Source: JAJZEO01 sp964350315 | Lineage (GTDB): Bacteria > Chlamydiota > Chlamydiia > Chlamydiales > 2-12-FULL-49-11 | NCBI GenBank assembly: GCA_964350315.1 | Contig: CAYGJD010000008.1 | Span: forward strand, 1-64,000 | DNA length: 64,000 bases | Reading direction: 5' to 3' | Part shown: in pieces, positions 7,547 through 15,457 of the stretch | Numbering within the stretch: position 1 is the first letter of the stretch | How the letters are laid out: every line of letters starts with the position of its first letter | The notes under the pieces: model-generated | What the model was told of the DNA's origin: nothing | Database searches by the model: none | What the model saw: the letters and a program-made list of their open reading frames with translations, nothing else | Program-made: the position numbers and the translations under genes

Positions 7547-8044
7547 ATGAGAAAGAAACTACTTACATTAATCTGTTTAGCAACTCCTTTTTTTTGTTTT
7601 TCTGAGCAAGAACACTTTCTCTTTGATGCTCATCGAAACAAAGACAAAGAAGCTCTTTTTTTTTACGGAAAAGTCCATTCTGTTGGTGGAATTCCGCTCA
7701 CTGGGATTGGAGCAAGAGTCAAAAAAGGATTCAGTGGATTTGATCTTTCAGCTGCTCTCATGCCTTTAAATGGACTCTCCCCACTTGTCTACTGTGCAAA
7801 AGCCTCATACCTTTTCTTTCCGATAGAACAAGGTGGATATCTTTCTCTTGGTGGCGGTGTTTTAAAAGAACCAGAAACAACGATAGAAATTACACCTTTT
7901 GCAGAAACTTCCCTTGGATATCAATGGCGCCTCAAGAATCAATCTCACGTATTCATTGAAGGTAATGTTATCGCCCCGTATGACTCATCATTAAATGGAT
8001 CGTTAAAGGCATGGCCTGGAATTTCTCTTGGAATTGGATTCTAA
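7547..8044 (+). CDS. Small exported beta-barrel-like protein, paralogue 3 of 3
   Basis: A 165-residue protein with a signal peptide (MRKKLLTLICLATPFFCFS) and a GGAGAG Shine-Dalgarno. It shares with paralogue 1 the strand GIGARVKKGFSGFDLSAAL and the terminal pattern ISLGIGF. The three genes look like local duplications that have diverged strongly apart from the strand pattern. The cysteines differ from those of paralogue 2. The family is not identified; location in the outer membrane is inferred from the signal peptide and C-terminal Phe. Confidence 0.68.
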   Translation: MRKKLLTLICLATPFFCFSEQEHFLFDAHRNKDKEALFFYGKVHSVGGIPLTGIGARVKKGFSGFDLSAALMPLNGLSPLVYCAKASYLFFPIEQGGYLSLGGGVLKEPETTIEITPFAETSLGYQWRLKNQSHVFIEGNVIAPYDSSLNGSLKAWPGISLGIGF

Positions 8045-8073
8045 AAATCCAGAGATCAATTCATCTTTGAACC

Positions 8074-8886
8074 TTAGTATTTCTTCTTCTTTTTTGGATT
8101 ACTCGAAGTGTCTGATATTCCCCCACTCATATCGACAGAAACAACAGACTTAATGACTGAATATTGCTGAATATAAGGGATAAGATGAATTTCCAGATCA
8201 ACAGGAGCACAAATAGGAACTGACATCATATTTTGATATATTTTTTTCAATCCCTTCTTTGAAATAAGCATTGAATACATTCCCCATCGAAAACCCGTCT
8301 TACACAACTTGTCATTTACCCGATCCCTATTGATCTTAGGTGGTCTCCAATTTAAGGCATCCTCAATAGGATTCTTTTTTTCTCTTTCTGGATATTTTGT
8401 GTCTAGATCTGTATATAAAACATCCCAATTTGGATCAATTTTTGTTAATGAATCTACCAATTCACTAATTTCTTTAGGATTCCTATCCATCTGGATATCA
8501 TCCTCGCAAACCCAAACACAGTCAAACTGACGCTCAATTGCATCCTTCCAAACAGATAAGTGCGATAAAAAACACCCTATTTGCCCCGGATTCATCCACA
8601 GATTATAACGCCCTACTATCTGCTTTAGTTCGGTTTCATCCATTTTCCAACCATTGACAGCATTCACGCGATTAGGTTTCAAACCATATATCTGAAAAAG
8701 GGATTGTACTTTCTGCCATTTTTTAAGACGATTTTGTAAGTTGATTACATAGATACAATCAACCCCTTCTACGCCAGATTTCTCATGTACAATATTTATC
8801 TTCGGAAGGTATGACTCTAGTTGACTCGCCATACATAACGGGGCGATACATAGAAAAACCAATATAAAATATCTATTCAACATCAA
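8074..8886 (-). CDS. Glycosyltransferase family 25 protein with an N-terminal signal peptide
   Basis: A 270-residue GT25-like enzyme (the LPS glycosyltransferase / procollagen galactosyltransferase family). The strand IYVINLQNRLKKWQ, the segment GCFLSHLSVWKDAI and the acidic metal-binding region WVCEDDIQM are characteristic in that order. Before the domain lies a clear signal peptide (MMLNRYFILVFLCIAPLCMA). Typical bacterial GT25 enzymes of LPS synthesis are cytoplasmic, so an exported copy is odd; it might modify envelope or host glycans. The tail is lysine-rich (KKKKKY). It lies on the minus strand between the barrel genes and the PPC-domain pair. Confidence 0.82.
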   Translation of the reverse strand: MMLNRYFILVFLCIAPLCMASQLESYLPKINIVHEKSGVEGVDCIYVINLQNRLKKWQKVQSLFQIYGLKPNRVNAVNGWKMDETELKQIVGRYNLWMNPGQIGCFLSHLSVWKDAIERQFDCVWVCEDDIQMDRNPKEISELVDSLTKIDPNWDVLYTDLDTKYPEREKKNPIEDALNWRPPKINRDRVNDKLCKTGFRWGMYSMLISKKGLKKIYQNMMSVPICAPVDLEIHLIPYIQQYSVIKSVVSVDMSGGISDTSSNPKKKKKY

Positions 8887-8957
8887 TTAATAAGAGCCTT
8901 ACTTTCTTTTCAAATACAGGCTTTAGAAAAAGATGTAAAGTGATTGATTTTTGAAGG

Positions 8958-9470
8958 CTATAATGGAACGATAGTAAGCTCAATCAAGACGCCCACTTTT
9001 CCCTCAACCAATAATCCCCCCAATGCTCTGAAATTTGCATCTGTGAAAATCACGCAAATAGTTGAGAGTACCTTCCCATTTTCTGCTAGAGTCGTTGTCC
9101 CATTTATTGAAGCAACCTCAAGAAGTCCTCGAAATTTTCTGTTTTTATATCTATTTTTTGTTGAATCGAACTCTGAGAGAGTTGGATTTAATAATACCCC
9201 AATCCCTGATATCGAAGCACATTCAATATTGGCCCGTTTCATACATATGCGAATGCTCTCAAGAAGAGGTTCTCCCCTTGTTAAAACAAGAATAAATGGA
9301 TCTTTTGGGGAATTCAGCAGATGACAATTTTCCATATCAACAACTATCCGTTGCTCTTGGGGCATCTTTTGAACTTGTGAATCAGGTGCATTCCCCAAAA
9401 TTTTCAGATTCGATGCATTTGTTTCAACACATCCTAAAAGTAAGAGGATCAGGAAAAAAGCTTTTTTCAT
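8958..9470 (-). CDS. PPC/DUF296-domain lipoprotein lacking the metal-site histidines
   Basis: A 170-residue homologue of its upstream neighbour. The N-terminus has a lipobox (LLLLGC, Cys14), so it is probably a lipoprotein. The PPC (plant and prokaryote conserved, DUF296) domain runs from FILVLTRGE to the end; ASISGIGVLLNP is its signature. In the canonical domain, histidines in a GHxH strand and a GGH loop bind a metal. Here the matching positions read STICVIF and GGLLVEG, so the site is lost. It may have become a purely structural partner of the adjacent copy. The 3-bp gap to the upstream gene indicates co-transcription. Confidence 0.78.
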   Translation of the reverse strand: MKKAFFLILLLLGCVETNASNLKILGNAPDSQVQKMPQEQRIVVDMENCHLLNSPKDPFILVLTRGEPLLESIRICMKRANIECASISGIGVLLNPTLSEFDSTKNRYKNRKFRGLLEVASINGTTTLAENGKVLSTICVIFTDANFRALGGLLVEGKVGVLIELTIVPL

Positions 9471-9473
9471 TTT

Positions 9474-10013
9474 TTATCTCTTTGAATCGATCAAATCAAG
9501 ACCTATATCATGATCTGGTTGCCGAAATATTTCTCTTGGAAAAGGGATAATCGTGATCGTCATAGTAACTCCTACAGTGCCGCCCTGAAGATGGCCACCA
9601 TAAGCACGAAATGTAGAATCAACAAATACACAATGCATGTGGCCAACTACTAAATTACGCGGGGAGGTTGTTACTGTTCCATTTAGAGATGCTAGTTGAT
9701 AAACTCCTGGAAATACTTTTGTGTTGTAATGACGCTTTTTAAGATTATATGTCCCAACTTCTGGGTTTTCAATCATTCCAATGCCAGATACCGATGCACT
9801 AAAAATTCCCATCCTTTGTACACACTCAACAATACTCTTTTCAACAACCTCACCCTTTCTTAAAACAAGGATAAATGGCTCTGTCGGAGATTGAAGTTCC
9901 TGACAATTATCCATATCAACAACAACAGTTCGAGCTTTTTGCTTTGTTTTCGCATCACACATAAATGGCATAGCCAAAAGGACTACAACTAAATATTTAC
10001 CTAAAACTTTCAT
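9474..10013 (-). CDS. Exported PPC/DUF296-domain protein with an intact His site
   Basis: A 179-residue protein with a signal peptide (to about CDA, residue 22) and a PPC/DUF296 domain. The domain signature ASVSGIGMIENP is followed by VVGHMHCVFVDS and YGGHLQGGTVG, which keep the histidines that form the family's metal site. PPC proteins usually form trimers; bacterial functions are largely unknown. It is the first gene of a two-gene operon with the degenerate paralogue. An exported PPC protein is unusual, since plant relatives are nuclear AT-hook proteins and most bacterial ones appear cytosolic. Confidence 0.82.
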   Translation of the reverse strand: MKVLGKYLVVVLLAMPFMCDAKTKQKARTVVVDMDNCQELQSPTEPFILVLRKGEVVEKSIVECVQRMGIFSASVSGIGMIENPEVGTYNLKKRHYNTKVFPGVYQLASLNGTVTTSPRNLVVGHMHCVFVDSTFRAYGGHLQGGTVGVTMTITIIPFPREIFRQPDHDIGLDLIDSKR

Positions 10014-10138
10014 AACAACACCTCAAATAAAGTATTAAGAGTATTTTTAAAAGAATTGCAAGTAAAAACGCGACAGCCTTGTTAAACTATAATTTGAACT
10101 TAACTATAAAACCTTTAGATGATATAATTGTTTCTATT

Positions 10139-10855
10139 ATGGAAAACGTCAATCTATTAAGCAATAATACCAACATCTCTCCATTGGTTCACCTTGCCTG
10201 TATACCAATTTCCACTATTTTAGAGCTCTCTCTTGCAAAATTAATGGGCATGGAGACTTTGCGGCATGGAACTACCATTACAAGAGCTATAAGCATCCTC
10301 TCAAACGGGACTGATCCTCAAAAAGGAGGAACAGGCGCTTCACAAGCTGCTGTTGAACTAGGAAATGGTAAAGAAACAATAAAACAGATGAGATCAAGGT
10401 GCACAGGGCAGTTTCATGTCGTTAAGGATGAAGGTTTTGACATAACTAGGCGTGGTCAAGAAGCACCTGGTTATCATTATTGTAGCAACACCCCATTTGC
10501 AAAAGCTCTAATTGCAAAAGGATTTACCGTATACACAGCCTACGGAACCGCAAAATGGCACAAAATAGCCTCTGCTATCATAAACTTTTTCTTTTCCCCC
10601 ATTCTAAGGTTTCACTTTACTAAAGAAGAAAGAGAAAAGCAGTTTGAGATTGATCCCGATTTTCCCTCAGTCGCACTAAGAACAACTCATGTTATACACA
10701 ATGATCGCCTAGGCATTGCATCCCTCTTCAAATATGGCTCATTTACAGGGTTCACAAAAAGAGCTCAAGAAAACCCCTTATCAACAATTGCCTGCATTGC
10801 TGGAGTTGCTCTTGGGACTCTTCTTACCTGCACAGGACTTGGAATAATTATTTAA
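10139..10855 (+). CDS. Orphan 238-residue protein, weakly ADP-ribosyltransferase-like
   Basis: No family is recognised. Residues 41-62 read LRHGTTITRAISILSNG followed by DP, which resembles the first catalytic strand and helix of the H-Y-E class of ADP-ribosyltransferases. Residues 110-122 (PGYHYCSNTPFAK) resemble the second (Tyr) strand. A convincing third catalytic residue was not found, so the idea is tentative. Hydrophobic stretches at about 143-158 and 215-238 suggest membrane association at the C-terminus. The start is taken at ATG 10139; a TTG at 10079 would add 20 residues. It is probably first in an operon with three homologous genes, the next starting 18 bp downstream. Confidence 0.55.
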   Translation: MENVNLLSNNTNISPLVHLACIPISTILELSLAKLMGMETLRHGTTITRAISILSNGTDPQKGGTGASQAAVELGNGKETIKQMRSRCTGQFHVVKDEGFDITRRGQEAPGYHYCSNTPFAKALIAKGFTVYTAYGTAKWHKIASAIINFFFSPILRFHFTKEEREKQFEIDPDFPSVALRTTHVIHNDRLGIASLFKYGSFTGFTKRAQENPLSTIACIAGVALGTLLTCTGLGIII

Positions 10856-10873
10856 TAGAAAAGGAAAAAGCTC

Positions 10874-11959
10874 GTGGACATACAAACATATGGTGCCGTT
10901 TATGATCAGACAAAAGATCTTCTTTCAATCGTAGATGAAATGCGTGGCACTAAAAAAACTAAGGAAGCTGAAAGTAACCAAGAACTCCTATTGAAATTCG
11001 AAGGGAAAACTGAGTATACATCTGTTGTTGCTGAAAGGATTTTAGGCGAAGGTGGTTCAAAGCGTGCCCTTGACATTGGAGAAGGACGAGCACTTATTAT
11101 TCAAAATATGGATCTTGGATCAGCTCCAAACATGTGGATGCGAATGGTTACCGAAGAAGTTGGCCTAAGTCGCTTTATATACGAACACGGCCTAATGGGG
11201 GTAGTATCTACTAAAGTCGAAATTAAAACAAATCAAGATCAAACTCCTATGCCTGCATACTGCTGTGAGACATTCACTTCTCTAGCAAATAGAAACATCT
11301 ACATCATCGATAAAAAAAATCGTTTTAGTTCGACCTTGAATCGTGATGTCATTTCAACTGCTACCTTAAAAATAAAAAAGGAGTCCTATGGTACTCGTAC
11401 TCTTTTTCCAAAGAAAGAAGATGCCTTAAACCCAGAGAAGTGGGTAGAGCTGTTAGAAGGCGAGTTCATGAATGATATAGCCCGTATGCAAAAGGGAAAT
11501 ATCATTTTTGAGGGAGATTCTCTCAACATAGCTATCACAACAGATGATCATAAGAAGCCTCTTTCAGTGCGACCCTACGGATTTGACTTTTCAAGCAAAT
11601 CCCACACTAGATCTTTACCTGATGACTCAACCCCACTTCCTTTCATAAAAATGAAATCTGTTATAAAAAATTATATTTCAACCTTTACAGAAGAGGAACT
11701 TTTTGCACATGCACCAGGTAAATTTTCGATTGATTCAGAAGTACACTCAGAACTAACCAATAAAGTATTCGTTCTTTGTTTGAAAATCTATAAGAAACGG
11801 TTCCCTGAACTAACAAAAACAGAAAGAAAAGATAGCGCTTCATCAAATCAAATGAAAACATCCCTTTCTACAACTATTTTAAATGCCATAAAAGGTTTCA
11901 TTCGTTTTATCGCATGTGGACTCATATTCCCCTTAAAAAAAGCGCAGGGTAATATCTAG
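10874..11959 (+). CDS. Unknown family, possibly kinase-like fold, paralogue 1 of 3
   Basis: A 361-residue protein, GTG start with AAGGA 8 bases upstream. It shares an ordered set of motifs with the next two genes: a Gly-rich loop (ILGEGGSKRALDIGEGRALII), a helix with paired acids (TEEVGLSRFIYEHGLMG), PAYCCETFTSLA, a helix with NDIARMQKGNIIF, then GDSLNIAI and RPYGFDFS. The order (Gly loop, acidic helix, D-x-x-N loop, DF-ending strand) recalls a divergent protein-kinase fold. An obvious VAIK lysine is absent, and D-x-x-N is shorter than the usual D-x4-N. The C-terminus adds a basic linker and a hydrophobic segment (FIRFIACGLIFPL). A host-directed role is speculation. Confidence 0.6.
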   Translation: MDIQTYGAVYDQTKDLLSIVDEMRGTKKTKEAESNQELLLKFEGKTEYTSVVAERILGEGGSKRALDIGEGRALIIQNMDLGSAPNMWMRMVTEEVGLSRFIYEHGLMGVVSTKVEIKTNQDQTPMPAYCCETFTSLANRNIYIIDKKNRFSSTLNRDVISTATLKIKKESYGTRTLFPKKEDALNPEKWVELLEGEFMNDIARMQKGNIIFEGDSLNIAITTDDHKKPLSVRPYGFDFSSKSHTRSLPDDSTPLPFIKMKSVIKNYISTFTEEELFAHAPGKFSIDSEVHSELTNKVFVLCLKIYKKRFPELTKTERKDSASSNQMKTSLSTTILNAIKGFIRFIACGLIFPLKKAQGNI

Positions 11960-12002
11960 ACTGGAATTAAGCTAATTCTACTTAATAAAAAGGATAACAC
12001 AT

Positions 12003-12947
12003 ATGGAAGCTGCTGCCACAAATACTATCATGGATACATACATATACATCCATGAAATCACAAAAAATTTAGCTGACTTTCAATATCCTCCTGATTTATT
12101 TTTAAAAAAGGGGGAAAGCCCTCTACCTCCATCAAAATTTTTCATGCGAATTGATGATGAAGACACTGTTATCTCTGTCATGGCATCAAAAATCTTAGGC
12201 TATGGAGGGCAAAAAAAAGCTCTTGATATTGGTAATGGAAAAGCTCTTTTAATCTTGAATATGGATGCCAAGAAACGGTCACATGAATTTTGGAAAAAAG
12301 GTGTTGAAACTGAAGTTAAAGTTGGCAACTTTGTAAAAAAAATTGGCCTTTTAGGGACATCTCCTAAAAAAGTATCTATTTGGGCTCTTGACACCCAAGA
12401 ACCCATGCCTGCAATTCTTTGCGACTCCTTCAGAGAGCTAGCCTCTAATAATATTTATCTCTCAGAAATGAAATGTCCCAGAACTTCTACATGGAATCCA
12501 GATACTGGAAAAAATTTAATGCAAAGACGTGGAATGCGCTCTTTATTTAAAACCCCTCAAGAAGCACTTGTTGCCGCAAATTGGCTCCCACTATTTAACA
12601 ATGAATTCATCGATGATTTAGCACGTATGCAAAAGGGGCACATTATATTTCGTGGAGATTCACTATCCCTTGCTTATATCACAGATGAACAAAAAAATCT
12701 GATTGCACTTCGTCCATTTGGTTTTGACTTTTCTGAGGAAATGCTCGCAGAAGGTAAATCTTATGATAGTGATACAATCAAAACAACGATGCAAGATTAT
12801 ATATGGCAATTTCTTTATACTGAGCAAATTTCGCATGAGTTGGTTGGAAACAAGGTTCCACTTAGTGAATTTAAACAAATCGCAGCTGAACTAAATGTTC
12901 AATGCTGGGAAACCTTTTTGCATCGCTACCCTCAAGAAGAAAACTAA
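12003..12947 (+). CDS. Unknown family, possibly kinase-like fold, paralogue 2 of 3
   Basis: A 314-residue protein, clearly homologous to its upstream neighbour: ILGYGGQKKALDIGNGKALLI, PAILCDSF, DDLARMQKGHIIFRGDS and RPFGFDFSE are shared. Instead of GDSLNIAI it has GDSLSLAYI, so the conserved Asn is Ser here, which may point to altered activity. It lacks the hydrophobic C-terminal tail of paralogue 1. It lies 43 bp after paralogue 1, preceded by AAAAGGA, and its stop overlaps the start of paralogue 3 (TAATG), which implies translational coupling. Confidence 0.6.
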   Translation: MEAAATNTIMDTYIYIHEITKNLADFQYPPDLFLKKGESPLPPSKFFMRIDDEDTVISVMASKILGYGGQKKALDIGNGKALLILNMDAKKRSHEFWKKGVETEVKVGNFVKKIGLLGTSPKKVSIWALDTQEPMPAILCDSFRELASNNIYLSEMKCPRTSTWNPDTGKNLMQRRGMRSLFKTPQEALVAANWLPLFNNEFIDDLARMQKGHIIFRGDSLSLAYITDEQKNLIALRPFGFDFSEEMLAEGKSYDSDTIKTTMQDYIWQFLYTEQISHELVGNKVPLSEFKQIAAELNVQCWETFLHRYPQEEN

Positions 12948-13822
12948 TGGATGGTGTAAGTTTTTTAACTCTTGATGCCCTCGGTAGTTTTTCAAAAGGA
13001 TCTATTGCTCCTCTCCCTCTACTCCTAAAAGACCCTACCTCAGAAAAAGTCTCTGAATGCGTTGCTCAATTTTTTCTTGGAGAAGGAGAATCAAAACAAG
13101 CAATTGGCCTTGACAATGGACAAGCTCTTTTAATCCCCAGAGATCGTGATATTGTTCAATGGAAACAAACTATAGAAGAAGAGTGTTCTTGGAGTCAATA
13201 CATTCAAAGCAAAGGACTCTTAGGTAGTTTATGTGGTAAGGTTTACGTCTCTTTAGTAGATGCCGCGTCCTTCTTTCCAGCTTATCTCTCTACCTCCTTT
13301 TCTATCCTTGCAACTACAAACCATATTTTTGTGATTGATCGCGCGCATTTAGAAACATCGACATGGAAAGGCCCCATTGTGAATTCTTTGGATTTTGATC
13401 ATTGGCAAAGTCTTTTAAGAAATCTTGCTGATGATTGTTTTATGTTGGCGAGAAACAACATCCACCTTAGTCATGATTCCTGTAATATCGCATTAGTTTG
13501 TGATACCGACAAACAAGTGATTTCAATTAGGCACTTTCTCTTTGATTTTTCTCAAAGAGGTTGTCAAACTCCCCTTCCAAAACCATCTTTGCAACCTATT
13601 GAGGATATCGTCTTCGAAGCATCACAGTTAGCTTCTGAATTTATTGGTCTTGTTTTAGAGTACGAACAATCACTTTGTCATCATCCAATAAAAAAAATAG
13701 AACAATTGAGACAAATGTTGATTGAATTTGTTGATAAGGAACTAAACAATCACCTTCCAGATGATCAGGAGGATGAGGAGCTACCAGATTGTCTACTAGC
13801 GCTCCTCAATAAATCATCATAA
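12947..13822 (+). CDS. Unknown family, possibly kinase-like fold, paralogue 3 of 3
   Basis: A 291-residue, more diverged member: FLGEGESKQAIGLDNGQALLI, EEECSWSQYIQSKGLLG, LSHDSCNIALV and RHFLFDFSQ keep the family order. The ATG at 12947 overlaps the previous stop as TAATG and has AAGAAGA just upstream; an in-frame start at 12902 would give 15 more residues but lies inside the previous gene. The tail is acidic and Asp/Glu-rich. Its last 6 bases overlap the convergent phoH gene. Function unknown; see paralogue 1 for the fold argument. Confidence 0.58.
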   Translation: MDGVSFLTLDALGSFSKGSIAPLPLLLKDPTSEKVSECVAQFFLGEGESKQAIGLDNGQALLIPRDRDIVQWKQTIEEECSWSQYIQSKGLLGSLCGKVYVSLVDAASFFPAYLSTSFSILATTNHIFVIDRAHLETSTWKGPIVNSLDFDHWQSLLRNLADDCFMLARNNIHLSHDSCNIALVCDTDKQVISIRHFLFDFSQRGCQTPLPKPSLQPIEDIVFEASQLASEFIGLVLEYEQSLCHHPIKKIEQLRQMLIEFVDKELNNHLPDDQEDEELPDCLLALLNKSS

Positions 13823-15127
13823 AACTTCAGCGGCAAGTGCAGCAAGGGGCGATCTCTCTGTTTCTGTAAAGAATACAGAACCATAAAGACTGTAACGCTT
13901 CATTCTTCCTACAAGATATACAAGTCCATTTGAATCAAGATCAAGATAAGGGTTATCAATCTGTGTCGGATCACCCAAAATCACAATTTTTGTATTCTCC
14001 CCTACACGCGAAATGATTGTCTTTAACTCGTGCGGTGTTAAGTTTTGCGCTTCGTCAATAATTACCCATGTATTTGAAAGAGATCTTCCTCTCATGTAAG
14101 TGATTGCTTCAACTTGAAATTTATCACTCTCTAATATGTATTTCTTCGTTTCATTTTCTCCATCGACATTATTTTCACCACAGATAAAATCAAGGTTATC
14201 AAAAAATGGAGCAAGCCATGCTCTAAGTTTTTCTTCTTTTGATCCTGGTAAAAAACCGATATCACGACCAAGAGGCATGATTGAACGAGCAATAATAATA
14301 CGACTATATACATTATCATCGAATGTCTTCTTAAGAGCTGCTGCAAGCGCAAGTAAAGTCTTACCTGTTCCCGCTTGTCCTATCAAAGAAACAAGTTTCA
14401 CATCGTCATTCAGCAAAAGATCAAATGCGCATTTTTGCATCGCATTTCTTGGTTTTACTCCCCACACATCTCTTTTTAAAGACTTGAGTGGAACAAGAGT
14501 TTTATCCTTTGCATTTACTTTTGCAATTGCTGATGAGTTTTCTTCTGAGCGCATGATACAAAATTCATTTGGGCAAAAACTTCCTTCAGGCAGTGGGATT
14601 TTTCCCTCAGCATAGAATTGATCTATGACATCTTTTGGCACATCAAGATGACGCACGCCTTTATATAGAGTATCATAATGTTCTCTTATTGTTTTATAAG
14701 AATAAGTCTCGATTCCAATTGTTTCAGCCAAGATTTTTGTTACTGGATCTTTTGATACAACAGATACCATTTCACCAATGTCCATTAGATTATGAGCTGT
14801 CGCAAGTAATCTATGACGCGCTCTATCAGGAGTAAAATGAAGTGGCGTATTTTTCTTCTTTTTTTGTTCTGTATCAAGAAGGATTCTTAAAGTAGATCCA
14901 TTTTCAAGTGTCACCCCTTTTCGAATATTTCCACCTTTTGAAGCATTATCAATAAAGCGCATCACATGACGCGCATGTCTCCCCATTTCATCACTCTGTC
15001 CCTTCTTACGATCCAACTCTTCAATAACAACGCTTGGTAAAATAATATGGTGATTTTTGAAATGATTAAATACTTCTGGATCATGCAAAAGTACGCTAGC
15101 ATCCAAAACGTAAGTACGTTTTGCCAT
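13817..15127 (-). CDS. phoH: PhoH-family ATPase with N-terminal PIN domain
   Basis: A 436-residue two-domain protein. Residues 1-140 form a PIN-type nuclease domain (YVLDASVLLHDP, with further acids in VVIEELDR and a downstream aspartate). Residues 200-430 are a PhoH ATPase with Walker A (GQAGTGKTLLALA) and Walker B (WVIIDEAQNLTP), followed by GDPTQID. PIN-PhoH (PhoH2/YlaK) proteins are RNA helicase/ribonucleases in bacteria where tested. Length and order match the family. It converges on the preceding kinase-like gene with a 6-bp overlap, and no terminator is visible between them. Confidence 0.9.
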   Translation of the reverse strand: MAKRTYVLDASVLLHDPEVFNHFKNHHIILPSVVIEELDRKKGQSDEMGRHARHVMRFIDNASKGGNIRKGVTLENGSTLRILLDTEQKKKKNTPLHFTPDRARHRLLATAHNLMDIGEMVSVVSKDPVTKILAETIGIETYSYKTIREHYDTLYKGVRHLDVPKDVIDQFYAEGKIPLPEGSFCPNEFCIMRSEENSSAIAKVNAKDKTLVPLKSLKRDVWGVKPRNAMQKCAFDLLLNDDVKLVSLIGQAGTGKTLLALAAALKKTFDDNVYSRIIIARSIMPLGRDIGFLPGSKEEKLRAWLAPFFDNLDFICGENNVDGENETKKYILESDKFQVEAITYMRGRSLSNTWVIIDEAQNLTPHELKTIISRVGENTKIVILGDPTQIDNPYLDLDSNGLVYLVGRMKRYSLYGSVFFTETERSPLAALAAEVL

Positions 15128-15404
15128 GTAGACTCCTTTGTATATTGTGAAATGTTGAGGTGTTTTCTATTAGAACTTTAGAAGGTGGGTTATTCAAATA
15201 TTTCTCCTACTAAAAATCCGTTATGCGATAAATTCAATCGGTTGACAACTCTTTTTTTCGCTTCTAGCATCCTTAATGCTCCTTATCTCCTCACTGTCAA
15301 TGAATTAAGCTATAAAAAAAAGTTTTCAAATTATTTTTATCTTGTTCATAATCAATCTATTATGGCTCACTTCAAGCAGACGGGCGCGATGAGTGCTAAT
15401 ATTC
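15128..15404. other. Non-coding stretch upstream of the SWIM-type protein gene
   Basis: This is the leader region of phoH (minus strand) joined to the upstream region of the gene at 15458. An 82-codon plus-strand frame (15185-15433) is present, but it has no ribosome-binding site, no recognisable motif, and ends inside the consensus promoter that follows. I see no RNA gene or repeat in it. Confidence 0.5.
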
Positions 15405-15434
15405 TTGACAGACCAAATTCTTTTACTATATAAT
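15405..15434 (+). promoter_or_regulatory. Full-consensus sigma-70/66 promoter
   Basis: TTGACA (15405-15410), an 18-bp spacer and TATAAT (15429-15434). Both hexamers match the housekeeping consensus exactly, the best promoter in the window. The expected transcription start is near 15441, and the gene starts at 15458 after a TAGGTGG ribosome-binding site. Confidence 0.85.
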
Positions 15435-15457
15435 GATGGTAAATGATAGGTGGTCCT

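Noticed and set aside
8944..9550. Plus-strand frames of 126, 77 and 84 codons
   Set aside because: They are antisense to the PPC/DUF296 pair, whose protein-level signatures are clear.
15185..15433. 82-codon open frame upstream of the SWIM-type gene
   Set aside because: No ribosome-binding site, no recognisable motif, and its 3' end runs through the consensus promoter 15405-15434.
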